DNA of 44,214 nt from Paracoccaceae bacterium. GTDB lineage: Bacteria > Pseudomonadota > Alphaproteobacteria > Rhodobacterales > Rhodobacteraceae. The notes beneath the pieces were generated by a model, which was not told the origin of the DNA, did no database searches, and saw nothing but the letters and a program-made list of their open reading frames with translations. This document shows, one piece after another, positions 1-6,730 of this stretch. The position numbers and the translations under genes were made by a program. The DNA is taken from NCBI GenBank assembly GCA_020425125.1, contig JAGQRV010000008.1:64776-108989 (forward strand), read 5' to 3'. Positions within the stretch are counted from its first letter, which is position 1. Each line of letters starts with the position of its first letter.

Positions 1-320
1 GCAACCGCGTCCACATGGCCAAGCTGCTGCGCTCGGGCGGCAACGTCCTGCTCCTGGACGAGCCCACCAACGACCTCGACGTGGAGACGCTGCGGGCGCT
101 GGAGGACGCGCTGACCGACTTTGCCGGCTGCGCCGTGATCATCAGCCACGACCGCTTCTTCCTCGACCGGCTCTGCACCCACATCCTCGCCTTCGAAGGC
201 GAGGCGCATGTGGAATGGTTCGAGGGCAATTTCGAGGATTACGAGGAAGACAAGAAACGCCGCCTGGGCCCGGACGCGGTGGAACCGAAGCGGATCAAGT
301 ACAAGAAGTTTGCGAGGTAG
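1..320 (+). CDS. ettA: EttA-type ABC-F ATPase, C-terminal end (5' truncated by window)
   Basis: This is the last ~106 codons of an ABC-F family protein, read in the frame that opens at base 3 and stops with TAG at 318-320. Visible are the Walker B segment [11 protein letters not shown], the H-loop region [16 protein letters not shown], and an EttA-like tail with a [10 protein letters not shown] segment and a basic [10 protein letters not shown] end. EttA (energy-dependent translational throttle A) is a soluble protein that binds the ribosomal E site and couples ATP level to early elongation. The tail matches EttA better than Uup or YheS, which carry longer C-terminal extensions. A degenerate copy of bases 137-191 of this gene occurs again at 2104-2158. 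Only the second nucleotide-binding domain is present, so subfamily assignment rests on this part. Confidence 0.88.
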   Translation, partial: NRVHMAKLLRSGGNVLLLDEPTNDLDVETLRALEDALTDFAGCAVIISHDRFFLDRLCTHILAFEGEAHVEWFEGNFEDYEEDKKRRLGPDAVEPKRIKYKKFAR

Positions 321-359
321 GTTGCGGGCTCATTGATTTGAGCGCACCCGACGCCCTTC

Positions 360-1004
360 CTAGCTGTTGTCCGAGGGTAATTTTGGTGGCTGCGCGGTAA
401 CGCTTGTCGGTGTGTTTGGAGTTGTCGAAGCTTTGCCGATTTCCTCCCAGTTTGGGATCTTTGCCGCCTCCGCCCCCGCAATCACTTGGATATCGCCCTG
501 CATGTAATCAAAAATAATCTGCAACTTCTCATTCGTCAGATTTATGAGGACCTGTTTGTTACGACTATATATCTCATGTGCGTCAGCGCCGAAGAAGAAC
601 AGCTTCTCGAACTCAATTTTTTGCTGCAAAGCAGTCAAGCGAGCATAGGCGATGGCTGCGTTCGCGTACTTCCGCCCGAACGAAAAAACGGAGGTCAACG
701 TAACGCTCGCCCCCGCGAGTGCCACAATGAGAATGATCCCGATCTTGTATAATTCGATACCGAGATGAAGGGAAACTCCCGCACCATCGACGCTAACTTT
801 TGGCTGCAGCGACGTAACGACCGATGAGTAAGTCACGAGAGCCGGCGCCGCCACTGCGAGAACAACACTGATTCCCCGGAACATGATGTCGAACAGACGA
901 TTGCGGTTGGCAACCCTGCTCATCCTGTGTGCCTCCACCTGCGTATCGGTGAGAAGCTTATCCAGAAGGGGCTCGAAATCTTTTACGGTAACCGCGTCGG
1001 CCAT
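360..1004 (-). CDS. Two-TM SLATT/DUF4231-like membrane protein, probably acquired
   Basis: A 214-residue protein with two hydrophobic segments at about residues 43-64 and 84-109. A short loop separates them, and an amphipathic stretch follows (FGRKYANAAIAYARL, then a Q/E/K-rich helix). A pair of TM helices followed by a helical segment ending near EFEKLFFFG is the architecture of the SLATT/DUF4231 superfamily. These are 2TM proteins often found as presumed pore-forming effectors beside nucleotide-second-messenger or SLOG sensors. No such partner is seen here. The C-terminal tail is rich in Pro/Thr/Ser. The coding sequence is visibly richer in A/T than its neighbours and uses codons such as ATA, TTT and AAT freely. 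It lies in a scarred interval with a transposase remnant, so transfer is likely. An AT-rich TAAAAT lies upstream on this strand (1034-1039), but no clear -35 accompanies it. Family call moderate; function inferred only. Confidence 0.6.
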   Translation of the reverse strand: MADAVTVKDFEPLLDKLLTDTQVEAHRMSRVANRNRLFDIMFRGISVVLAVAAPALVTYSSVVTSLQPKVSVDGAGVSLHLGIELYKIGIILIVALAGASVTLTSVFSFGRKYANAAIAYARLTALQQKIEFEKLFFFGADAHEIYSRNKQVLINLTNEKLQIIFDYMQGDIQVIAGAEAAKIPNWEEIGKASTTPNTPTSVTAQPPKLPSDNS

Positions 1005-1173
1005 GGCGGAAGATCATTTAGAATCGCGCTGACATTTTACCACACTTTAGTCGCGACAAGAATATGCGCCTTGCCTGTAATTCGCGGGTCTCGGCAACGT
1101 CATGTTGGATGGTAATCCATCGCCTCGCACGACTCCAAAGGCAGCTCCCGCCGGCCAATTTGCGCCACTTGGA

Positions 1174-1266
1174 CGTCACGACCCCGCACTCCGCCTGCGT
1201 CTTCGCCAGTTCGCGGCCGAAGAACTCTCTCAGCGACAGTGCCGGCGCGGCGAAAATCAGCAGCCG
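1174..1266 (-). pseudogene. Remnant of a second Yip1-like gene (3' end only)
   Basis: Translated on the minus strand this stretch reads ALSLREFFGRELAKTQAECG. It aligns with the C-terminus of the intact Yip1-like protein at 2157-2924 (ALSLAEFFGWVLWKAQAECG). At DNA level 1182-1199 is identical over 18 bases to 2183-2200, and a further GCCGAAGAA block is shared. The rest of the gene is absent. Together with the ettA fragment at 2104-2158 it points to a duplicated junction. Confidence 0.7.
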
Positions 1267-1336
1267 CAGGGTAGGTGCCAACCCACCGCCCCCCTGCCGG
1301 CCGCGCGCCGCCGGCGGGGTTCGCCCCTGCTACTCT

Positions 1337-1480
1337 CTACTCTCCGAAACGCCCCGCCTTGGCCGTCGCCGCCCAGTCCGGATCGCCCCCTCCCGACCCG
1401 ATGTCGCGGTGGATCGACGAAGACGGCCAGTCGGCCGGGCGCACCGCCAAGCCGTGCCTGACCGGGTTGCCCCAGCCATA
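1337..1480 (-). pseudogene. C-terminal remnant of a REP-associated tyrosine transposase (RAYT, Y1/IS200-like)
   Basis: The minus strand encodes 47 residues up to a TAG at 1337-1339. They include NPVRHGLAVRPADWPSSSIH followed by RDI, a PDWA segment and a terminal GRFGE. This is the characteristic C-terminus of REP-associated Y1 transposases (NPVKHGLV.RP.DWP.SS.HR...DW...FGE). Upstream of it the frame does not resemble the catalytic N-terminal domain (no HUH motif or catalytic Tyr seen), so only a fragment survives. It lies between the SLATT-like gene and the lipocalin. No neighbouring REP palindromes were convincingly identified. Confidence 0.65.
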
Positions 1481-1580
1481 CCGAAGACGTCGTCCGGCGC
1501 GATGCCCCTCGACTCCCGGCGTGGCGCTCGCACGCTGACCGGTCCAGGCTTCCCGACGGACTCCAACTGGGGAGCGACCG

Positions 1581-2108
1581 ATGCGCCGCCTTTGCCTCCT
1601 CGCCTGCGTCCTGCTCGCCGGCTGCGCCACCTACCGCGACCGGGACGTCCCGATCGCCGCGCAGGCCGATTTCGAGCCCGCTCGCTACCTCGGTCTCTGG
1701 TACGAGATCGCCCGCTACCCGGTCCGTTTCGAGGAGGGCTGCACGGCCACGACCGCGGAATACGGCCGGATCGACGCCACGACCATCAGCGTCGTCAACA
1801 CCTGCCGCAAGGGCAGCCCCGACGGCCCGGCAGAACGGATCGCCAGCAGCGCCCGGATCGTCGGGCCCGGCCAGCTCAAGGTCAGCTTCGACAGCGTCCC
1901 CTTCGTTTCCGCCGACTACTGGGTGCTGTGGGTCGACGCGGACTATCGCGCGGCCGTCGTCGGCGTCCCCTCCGGCCGCGCCGGCTGGATCCTCGCCCGC
2001 TCGCCCGAGATCACGGATGCCCGGCGTGCCCGCGCGGAACAGGCGCTCGCCGCCAACGGCTACGATCCCGGCCGCCTGATCGACGTGGTGCAGGCCGTTC
2101 CTCGATGA
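1581..2108 (+). CDS. blc: Outer-membrane lipocalin lipoprotein (Blc-like)
   Basis: A 175-residue lipoprotein. The signal peptide ends in a lipobox LLAGC, with the lipidated cysteine at residue 15. Residues 17-18 are not Asp at +2, so Lol-dependent delivery to the outer membrane is expected. The first lipocalin motif is clear (YLGLWYEIARYPVRFE, G-x-W), followed by the beta-barrel segments and VDADYRAAVVG near the end, as in bacterial Blc. These proteins bind fatty acids or lysophospholipids and are linked to membrane maintenance under stress. Length is typical (E. coli Blc 177). Start ATG 1581 is fixed by the signal peptide. The gene stands alone between two decayed gene copies, and its stop overlaps the start of the ettA-like fragment at 2104. 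Confidence 0.9.
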   Translation: MRRLCLLACVLLAGCATYRDRDVPIAAQADFEPARYLGLWYEIARYPVRFEEGCTATTAEYGRIDATTISVVNTCRKGSPDGPAERIASSARIVGPGQLKVSFDSVPFVSADYWVLWVDADYRAAVVGVPSGRAGWILARSPEITDARRARAEQALAANGYDPGRLIDVVQAVPR

Positions 2109-2158
2109 TCGGCCACGATCGTTTCGACCTCGACCGCCTCTGCGCCCATTTCTCGGCT
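2104..2158 (+). pseudogene. Degenerate copy of the ettA 3' region
   Basis: Bases 2104-2158 align without gaps to ettA bases 137-191 with 41 of 55 identities (my hand alignment). Translation gives MIGHDRFDLDRLCAH versus [15 protein letters not shown] in ettA. The fragment starts at the lipocalin stop and ends at the stop of the Yip1-like gene. It has no start, Walker motifs or downstream extension, so it is not a gene. Confidence 0.65.
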
Positions 2159-2924
2159 ATCGCGGCGGCATACCCGACACCGCCCCGCACTCCGCCTGCG
2201 CCTTCCACAGCACCCAGCCGAAGAATTCCGCGAGACTGAGCGCCAGGAGCGACAGGACCACGCCCGCCGCCACCATGACCGCGAAGCGTCCGCGGCCGAG
2301 CCCCTGGAGCCGGCGCAGCACGCGCAGATAGGCGATGCCGTAGACCAGATCGATGATGGCGATGGCCAGGAAGATCACCGCCAGCAGGCCGTAACCCGCG
2401 ACATAGGCGACCGGCCGGGTGCGGGCGGACTCGGTCAGCCAGTCGATCGCCGCCCACGGGTCGGCAAGCTGCAGGCAACCCGTCGCCGAGGCCACGCCCA
2501 TGGCGTAGACGCGTGGGTCGATCACCTCCATCAGCCCGAAGCCGACAAGCATCAGTACCGCCTGCACCGGGATCACCGCCGCCCAGAGATAGGCCGTTGC
2601 CGACAGCACCTGCCCCGTCCCGGCGCGCCCGCCGGCCAGCCGCCCGGCGGCGGTGAAGGCCAGCGCCACGCCCACCAGCGACACCGCCCAAGTCACGAAC
2701 TGCGCGACGAACCAGAGCGTTCCGGGCGCGCTGTGAGACCAGGCGATGTAGCGGGTGACGAGGTGGAAGAAGGTCGAGATCGCCCAGAACGTCACCGCGT
2801 CGGCAAAAAGGCCCGAGTGCGCGCGGACCTCGGTCTCGGCGATGGGGGCGCCCAGCACAGCGCCGAGGCCGGACGCATAGCGCGGCCAGATCCCGAGAAA
2901 GCTTCCGATCCATTGTTCCAGCAT
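2157..2924 (-). CDS. Yip1-domain family integral membrane protein
   Basis: A 255-residue protein with about five hydrophobic segments. It has a soluble N-terminus containing a P-x-x-x-x-E-x-R region (LGAPIAETEVRAHS) and ends shortly after the last helix (LAEFFGWVLWKAQAECG). This layout matches the bacterial YIP1 family seen in Rhodobacterales. Their molecular function is unknown; eukaryotic Yip1 proteins act in membrane traffic. Start ATG 2922-2924 has a GAAAGG upstream. The gene faces the lipocalin across the ettA-like fragment. A remnant of a second copy of its 3' end lies near 1174-1266. Function should be treated as unknown. Confidence 0.75.
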   Translation of the reverse strand: MLEQWIGSFLGIWPRYASGLGAVLGAPIAETEVRAHSGLFADAVTFWAISTFFHLVTRYIAWSHSAPGTLWFVAQFVTWAVSLVGVALAFTAAGRLAGGRAGTGQVLSATAYLWAAVIPVQAVLMLVGFGLMEVIDPRVYAMGVASATGCLQLADPWAAIDWLTESARTRPVAYVAGYGLLAVIFLAIAIIDLVYGIAYLRVLRRLQGLGRGRFAVMVAAGVVLSLLALSLAEFFGWVLWKAQAECGAVSGMPPR

Positions 2925-3021
2925 CGCGCGCCTTTCGCCGCGCCGAGGTTACCAGACCTGCGGGATGTGGAATAGCGGCGAGCGCGCCGCTGCGGCACCG
3001 CCCATGCTGCGGCCCCGGCGG

Positions 3022-3060
3022 TCCGATGAAAGTCCGATGAAAGTCCGACGCCGGTCCGAT
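3022..3060 (+). repeat. Array of four TCCGAY boxes at 11-bp period, upstream of cspA
   Basis: TCCGAT/TCCGAC boxes start at 3022, 3033, 3044 and 3055, exactly one helical turn apart. The first two are followed by GAAAG. The last box ends 13 bases before TTGCCA (3074-3079), a possible -35. The same arrangement recurs at 27703-27741 before thrS. Phased direct repeats on one DNA face suggest a cooperative binding site for an activator or repressor. The protein is unknown to me. Confidence 0.75.
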
Positions 3061-3223
3061 ACGCGGATTTCCCTTGCCAGCGGGGCCGCGACCTGTCATG
3101 CGGTGCGGGCTACGTTATCCTTTCGAACTGCTGTCTCCTCTACGGCGCTCAGTCTATCGATACGGACCGACCACGCCGGGCCAGTGCATCCCGCGACTGG
3201 CAAACAGAACTGGAGACACGGAC

Positions 3224-3430
3224 ATGCCCACCGGCACCGTCAAATGGTTCAACACCACCAAAGGCTTCGGCTTCATTGCGCCCGATAACGGCGGCAAGGA
3301 CGTCTTCGTCCACATCTCGGCGGTCGAGCGCGCCGGCCTCACCGGCCTCGCCGACAACCAGAAGGTGAGCTTCGAGATCGAAAGCGGCCGCGACGGCCGC
3401 CAGAGCGCAGGCAAGCTGGCGCTCGCCTGA
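3224..3430 (+). CDS. Cold-shock protein (CspA family), copy 1
   Basis: A 68-residue single cold-shock domain. RNP1-like KGFGFIAP and RNP2-like VFVHIS are both present, preceded by the usual GTVKWFN start. CSD proteins bind single-stranded nucleic acids and act as RNA chaperones in the cytoplasm. Start ATG 3224 is preceded by GGAG (CTGGAGACACGGAC). The open frame extends further upstream, but that part has no cold-shock similarity. A strong hairpin follows the stop, and a phased TCCGAY array lies ~165 bases upstream. A close paralogue is encoded at 30445-30654, nearly identical over the first ~60 residues. Whether this copy is cold-induced cannot be read from sequence. Confidence 0.95.
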   Translation: MPTGTVKWFNTTKGFGFIAPDNGGKDVFVHISAVERAGLTGLADNQKVSFEIESGRDGRQSAGKLALA

Positions 3431-3450
3431 ACCCGACCTACAGGTCGATC

Positions 3451-3476
3451 CGGGCGCGCGGAACCCCGCGCGCCCG
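3451..3476 (+). terminator. Strong GC hairpin after cspA copy 1
   Basis: CGGGCGCGCGG (3451-3461) and CCGCGCGCCCG (3466-3476) form a perfect 11-bp stem with an AACC loop, 20 bases after the stop. Only a weak T stretch follows (ATGCGTTT), so termination is likely but not a classical U-tract. Confidence 0.6.
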
Positions 3477-3570
3477 ATGCGTTTCGGCGCTGCAGATCCG
3501 GACGTGACGCCCCTTTACGCCCTCGTGGCACCCGCCTAGGCTGGGTCCGGGTCCGCAGGGGTGCATGCGC

Positions 3571-4086
3571 ATGAACGAAGACGACGTTCCTCTCCTTTCC
3601 ACTCCCAGCCTGACGGCGCTGATCCTGCATCAGGCTGCGGCGGGTCCGGTCACCCTCGACAGCCTCAGCGCGGCGCTCGACGCGCTCTTCGACACCGCGA
3701 ACGTCGCGCCGGCCGCCTCCCTGGACGAGCGCCGTGCGCTTCTGGACAATCAGTTGGCCGAACTCGCCGTCGCCGGGCTGCTCCGTCAGGGCGAGGACGG
3801 GCTCCGCCTGACCGACCGCGGCCAGGACGCGCTGTTCCGGCATCCGAACGGCGTCGACGGGTCGGACCTGGTCGCCTATCCCGAATATGCTGCGCATGTC
3901 CGCAGGACCGAGAGCGCACCGGCGGGCATGGACCCGCGCGGGTCGAGCTATGACGAAGGCTATGCCGCACGGCGGAGCGGCCAGAACTTCACGGCCAACC
4001 CCTATACGCTCAATACCGTCGACCATCAGTCGTGGGAAAACGGCTGGATGCAGGCGCTGGACGACGAATCCGTCGGCGGCTCCTGA
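3571..4086 (+). CDS. Winged-helix-like domain fused to a ribosome modulation factor (RMF)-like domain
   Basis: About 171 residues. The C-terminal ~40 residues (YDEGYAARRSG ... NPYT ... SWENGWMQALDD) match the RMF pattern GY-x-A-x3-G-x6-PY-x9-W-x2-GW-x2-A-x2-D. RMF is the small factor that dimerises 70S ribosomes into inactive 100S particles in stationary phase. The N-terminal ~100 residues look like a winged-helix module (LTALILHQAAAGPVTLDSL ... LAELAVAGLLRQGEDGLRLTDRG), as in DNA- or protein-binding regulators. E. coli RMF is only 55 residues, so this is a fusion. ATG 3571 is chosen over ATG 3565 because the AGGGGT at 3557-3562 is 8 bases from it. The gene is monocistronic between hairpin 3451-3476 and the unknown gene at 4242. 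The fold of the N-terminus is inferred. Confidence 0.7.
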   Translation: MNEDDVPLLSTPSLTALILHQAAAGPVTLDSLSAALDALFDTANVAPAASLDERRALLDNQLAELAVAGLLRQGEDGLRLTDRGQDALFRHPNGVDGSDLVAYPEYAAHVRRTESAPAGMDPRGSSYDEGYAARRSGQNFTANPYTLNTVDHQSWENGWMQALDDESVGGS

Positions 4087-4241
4087 CCTCCACGGTCTCG
4101 CTACGCCCAAAGGCGGCACCCCGCTCGAAGCGGCACCAGATCGCTCAAATGCAAGGAAATGGGCGAATACCCCGCAACCTGCCGTCAACCTTCCCGGTCT
4201 AATCGGGGATTCTGAGCGGTGTGACACGCAGGTGGGTCGTC

Positions 4242-4568
4242 ATGGAGATATTCAAGCAGCTAACGCGGATTTTCGACGCCGGGGATGATGACGAGCGGAT
4301 TGTCCGTGAGGCCGCCGAAGGCCAGGACGTCGATTTCGAACGCCTGGGCGAAGCCTATTGGCGCCTTTACCGCGCCACCTACCGGTTGCCGAAAATCTGG
4401 AAGGCGATGAGCCCGGCACAGAAGGAAGGCGTCTATCGGGAACGGCGCCGGATCAGGTCGCATTTCTACCGCTTCAGCCGGGCCGCGCAAGACTGGGTCG
4501 CCGAGATGGAGCCGCCCCGCCCCGAGGACTGGGTCCCGCCCCGCCGCAATGTCGAAGGCTGGGACTGA
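4242..4568 (+). CDS. Conserved-looking protein of unknown function
   Basis: A 108-residue, charged, apparently soluble protein. It starts MEIFKQLTRIFDAGDDDE, has a Trp/Tyr-rich centre (YWRLYRATYRLPKIWKAM) and a Pro/Trp-rich end (PPRPEDWVPPRR). I do not recognise a family. Codon usage is like that of the neighbours. ATG 4242 is preferred to GTG 4221 because AGGTGG (4230-4235) is 6 bases upstream. It lies 155 bases after the RMF-like fusion on the same strand. No signal peptide or TM segment is seen. Confidence 0.6.
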   Translation: MEIFKQLTRIFDAGDDDERIVREAAEGQDVDFERLGEAYWRLYRATYRLPKIWKAMSPAQKEGVYRERRRIRSHFYRFSRAAQDWVAEMEPPRPEDWVPPRRNVEGWD

Positions 4569-4812
4569 CAGGTATCTGACGATTCCGGCTGCCTGCCGTC
4601 TCGGCCGGAGCAATATCGCGACGACACAGACGGGTGCGCTCCGACGCCAAGCGCTCGGGCCTGCGGGCGGTGCACCTCTGGAACTCTGGCGCAAGGAGCC
4701 GTCCGCCTGCGTTGCGGAACTCGACACGACGCGTGCTTCGCCGTGCTGCGGAAACCGGCCGCGCATCCTGCACCGGACGCGCCGCCCGACCCCATGCGCT
4801 TGCGCCGCGGGC

Positions 4813-5145
4813 TCAGCTGCCGGGATGCCGATACGACCCGGTGATACCGCCCGCCTTCTCCATCACTGCCTTGAACTCCGCCGTGGTGAAAGCCTGAACG
4901 GTGCAAAAACCGCTTCCGGTGCCCGCGGCCCCTGCAACCATGGCCGCCGTCGCGACGACCTCGGGCCCGTCCGCTTCGATGATCATCAGCAGGTCGGTCG
5001 GGCCGGTGGTGAAATAGTAGGCCGTCATCTTCCCACCCGCCGCCTCCACGAGCTTCGCGAGGGCCGCGCCCCGATCCTCGGGCTTGGCCAGCATTCCGGC
5101 AAGTGCCTTCTGCGTAAGCTTCGCGGTCATGATGAATGTCGCCAT
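4813..5145 (-). CDS. GYD-domain protein
   Basis: A 110-residue protein matching the GYD family: an N-terminal FIMTAKLTQKAL, a central GGKMTAYYFTTGPTDLLMI and the later ATAAMVAGAAGTG. These small ferredoxin-fold-like proteins (alpha/beta barrel superfamily) are widespread and have no settled function. The frame stays open far upstream, but ATG 5143-5145 is preceded by an excellent GGAGGAG 6 bases away and starts the domain, so it is the real start. It is divergent from the TerB-like gene at 5308. The 244 bases downstream to 4568 hold no gene I can support. Confidence 0.85.
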   Translation of the reverse strand: MATFIMTAKLTQKALAGMLAKPEDRGAALAKLVEAAGGKMTAYYFTTGPTDLLMIIEADGPEVVATAAMVAGAAGTGSGFCTVQAFTTAEFKAVMEKAGGITGSYRHPGS

Positions 5146-5307
5146 CTTCTCCTCCCGCAATGTCGACAACCTGATCCTATCACGAAACGCCTGTGCCCGG
5201 CGGCGGAATGCACTCAACGGGTCTGGCCTCCGAATTCGCATCACTTGCCCGGCATTCTCGGATTTTTCGGGCTTGGCGGGCACGGACACGCAGCCTAAGT
5301 TCTCCAC

Positions 5308-5748
5308 ATGTTCGGTCAGTTCCTCTCCAATCTTCTCGCGCCCGAGCCGCAGCCGCTGCCCGAGGGCGATGCGCGGCTGGCGCTGGCAGCCCTGCTCGTC
5401 CGGGTCGCGCGGTCCGACCGGAGCTATTCCGAAGTCGAAATGACCCGGATCACGCGGATCCTCGCCACGCGCTACGATCTCGGCCCGTTCGAGGCCGCGG
5501 CACTGCGCGCGCAGGCCGAAACGCTGGAGGAGCAGGCTCCGGACACGGTGCGCTTCACCCGCGCGATCAAGGAAGCAGTGCCGCTTGAACACCGCATCGG
5601 GGTGATCGAGGCACTGTGGGCGGTGGTCCTGGCGGACGGCAAGCGCGACGACGATGAGGACGCGATGCTGCGCCTGATTGCCCCGCTGCTCGGCATCAAT
5701 GACCGCGACAGCAACCTCGCCCGCCTGAAAGTCCAGTCCGAGCAGTAG
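5308..5748 (+). CDS. TerB-family (tellurite resistance TerB-like) protein
   Basis: A 146-residue, all-helical, acidic protein. It has the TerB layout: two repeats of a helix pair with an acidic residue cluster (LALAALLVRVARSDRSYSEVE early, EALWAVVLADGKRDDDEDAML late). TerB-like domains bind divalent metal through such Asp/Glu clusters. In this stand-alone form the protein is a common hypothetical of Rhodobacterales, and no tellurite operon is present, so resistance should not be inferred. Start ATG 5308. A 9-bp inverted repeat at 5773-5799 follows the stop. Confidence 0.75.
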   Translation: MFGQFLSNLLAPEPQPLPEGDARLALAALLVRVARSDRSYSEVEMTRITRILATRYDLGPFEAAALRAQAETLEEQAPDTVRFTRAIKEAVPLEHRIGVIEALWAVVLADGKRDDDEDAMLRLIAPLLGINDRDSNLARLKVQSEQ

Positions 5749-5772
5749 CTTGCCCGGCCCCCGGCCGATCAT

Positions 5773-5799
5773 CCGCATGCCGGAGAATTAGGCATGCGG
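5773..5799. repeat. Perfect 9-bp inverted repeat between the TerB-like gene and the ABC operon
   Basis: CCGCATGCC (5773-5781) and GGCATGCGG (5791-5799) pair perfectly around the 9-base loop GGAGAATTA. It may end TerB transcription (AATAAATT follows shortly) or be an operator for the downstream amine operon. No further evidence decides between these. Confidence 0.5.
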
Positions 5800-5825
5800 C
5801 GGAATAAATTGCGCCCAGGTGCGCA

Positions 5826-5846
5826 GCGCAGGTTGCAATCCTGCGC
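5826..5846. promoter_or_regulatory. Perfect 7-bp dyad upstream of the ABC operon, possible operator
   Basis: GCGCAGG (5826-5832), TTGCAAT centre, CCTGCGC (5840-5846). The dyad lies 36 bases before the ATPase start, where an operator would sit. The centre contains TTGCAA, itself palindromic. The regulator is unknown; the LysR gene at the far end of the cluster is a candidate. Confidence 0.4.
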
Positions 5847-5881
5847 GAAATCGCCCGAAGCTTTCCAGGCAACGCGGAAGG

Positions 5882-6664
5882 ATGGGGCCGTTGACAGCGA
5901 CACCGGTCATCGAGATCAGGGATCTGCACAAGGCCTATGGCGGGCTGGAAGTTCTCAAGGGAGTCTCGATCGCGGCACATGGCGGCGACGTGGTCTCGCT
6001 GATCGGATCCTCGGGGTCTGGAAAGTCGACGCTCCTGCGCTGCGCCAACCTGCTGGAAGACAGCCAGGCGGGCGAGATCCTGTTCGACGGCGAGCCGATC
6101 CGCTGGAAGGGCAGCGGCCACGACCGGCGGCCTGCCGACCCGAAGCAGGTTCTGCGGGTACGGACCAATCTGTCCATGGTGTTCCAGCAGTTCAATCTCT
6201 GGTCCCATCTGACGGTGCTCGAAAACGTGATGGAAGCGCCGGTCACGGTGCTGCGCCAGGACAGGCGCAGCGTCGAGGCGCGGGCGCGCGGACTTCTGGA
6301 CAAGGTCGGCATCGGCGACAAATGCGCCAGCTATCCTGCCCAACTTTCGGGTGGCCAGCAGCAGCGGGCGGCGATTGCCCGCGCCCTCGCGATGGAGCCG
6401 CAGGCGCTTCTTTTCGATGAGCCGACCTCGGCGCTCGACCCGGAACTGGAGCAGGAGGTCGTGCGGGTGATCAAGGATCTCGCTGCGGAGGGACGCACGA
6501 TGATCCTCGTGACGCACGACATGCGCATGGCGCACGACATTTCCAGCCATGTGGTCTTCCTGCACCAGGGACGGATCGAGGAGGAGGGTCCTCCCGGCCC
6601 GTTGTTCGACGCGCCGCGGTCCACGCGGCTGCAGCAGTTCCTGTCCCATGCCGCGCCGGCCTGA
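5882..6664 (+). CDS. Polar amino acid ABC transporter, ATP-binding subunit (HisP/GlnQ-like)
   Basis: A 260-residue cytoplasmic ATPase. Walker A is GSSGSGKST at 42-50, followed by a Q-loop ([18 protein letters not shown]), signature LSGGQQQR, Walker [12 protein letters not shown] and H-loop LVTHDM. The [13 protein letters not shown] sequence is typical of the HisP/GlnQ class, which energises uptake of amino acids, opines or amines. ATG 5882 is chosen; a GGAAGG lies immediately upstream with tight spacing, and TTG 5891 is an alternative. The further upstream in-frame ATG adds unconserved sequence. It is the first gene of a run with the binding protein, two permeases, two glutamine-synthetase-like enzymes, an amidotransferase and an oxidase. 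This suggests import of the amine that those enzymes process. Substrate not determined by sequence. Confidence 0.92.
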   Translation: MGPLTATPVIEIRDLHKAYGGLEVLKGVSIAAHGGDVVSLIGSSGSGKSTLLRCANLLEDSQAGEILFDGEPIRWKGSGHDRRPADPKQVLRVRTNLSMVFQQFNLWSHLTVLENVMEAPVTVLRQDRRSVEARARGLLDKVGIGDKCASYPAQLSGGQQQRAAIARALAMEPQALLFDEPTSALDPELEQEVVRVIKDLAAEGRTMILVTHDMRMAHDISSHVVFLHQGRIEEEGPPGPLFDAPRSTRLQQFLSHAAPA

Positions 6665-6730
6665 CGGCAACGTCCCGCAAACCGAGATCAGACATTCGAG
6701 ACCACAAATAACCACAACAGGGGAGACACC

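Larger units (their letters stand above)
1005..1580. other. Gene-poor 576-base interval of gene debris
   Basis: No intact gene is supported here. The interval holds the Yip1-like remnant (1174-1266) and the RAYT remnant (1337-1480). The rest (1005-1173, 1267-1336, 1481-1580) shows no protein similarity I recognise. The open frames crossing it have Arg/Pro-rich shadow composition. Confidence 0.6.

Noticed and set aside
1064-2239. Long plus-strand frame across the 1-2 kb region
   Set aside because: It crosses two decayed fragments on the opposite strand and the lipocalin in another frame. Only its end (ettA-like fragment) has meaning.
4569-4812. Possible small gene or RNA between the unknown gene and the GYD gene
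   Set aside because: No start with an SD and no protein-like composition on either strand; no tRNA-like or terminator structure was found.
5308-5748. Tellurite resistance from the TerB-like gene
   Set aside because: No other ter genes are present; stand-alone TerB domains are common and not diagnostic.
5146-5778. Upstream extension of the GYD-domain frame on the minus strand
   Set aside because: It runs antisense to the TerB-like gene, lacks similarity, and a strong GGAGGAG site marks ATG 5145 as the start.
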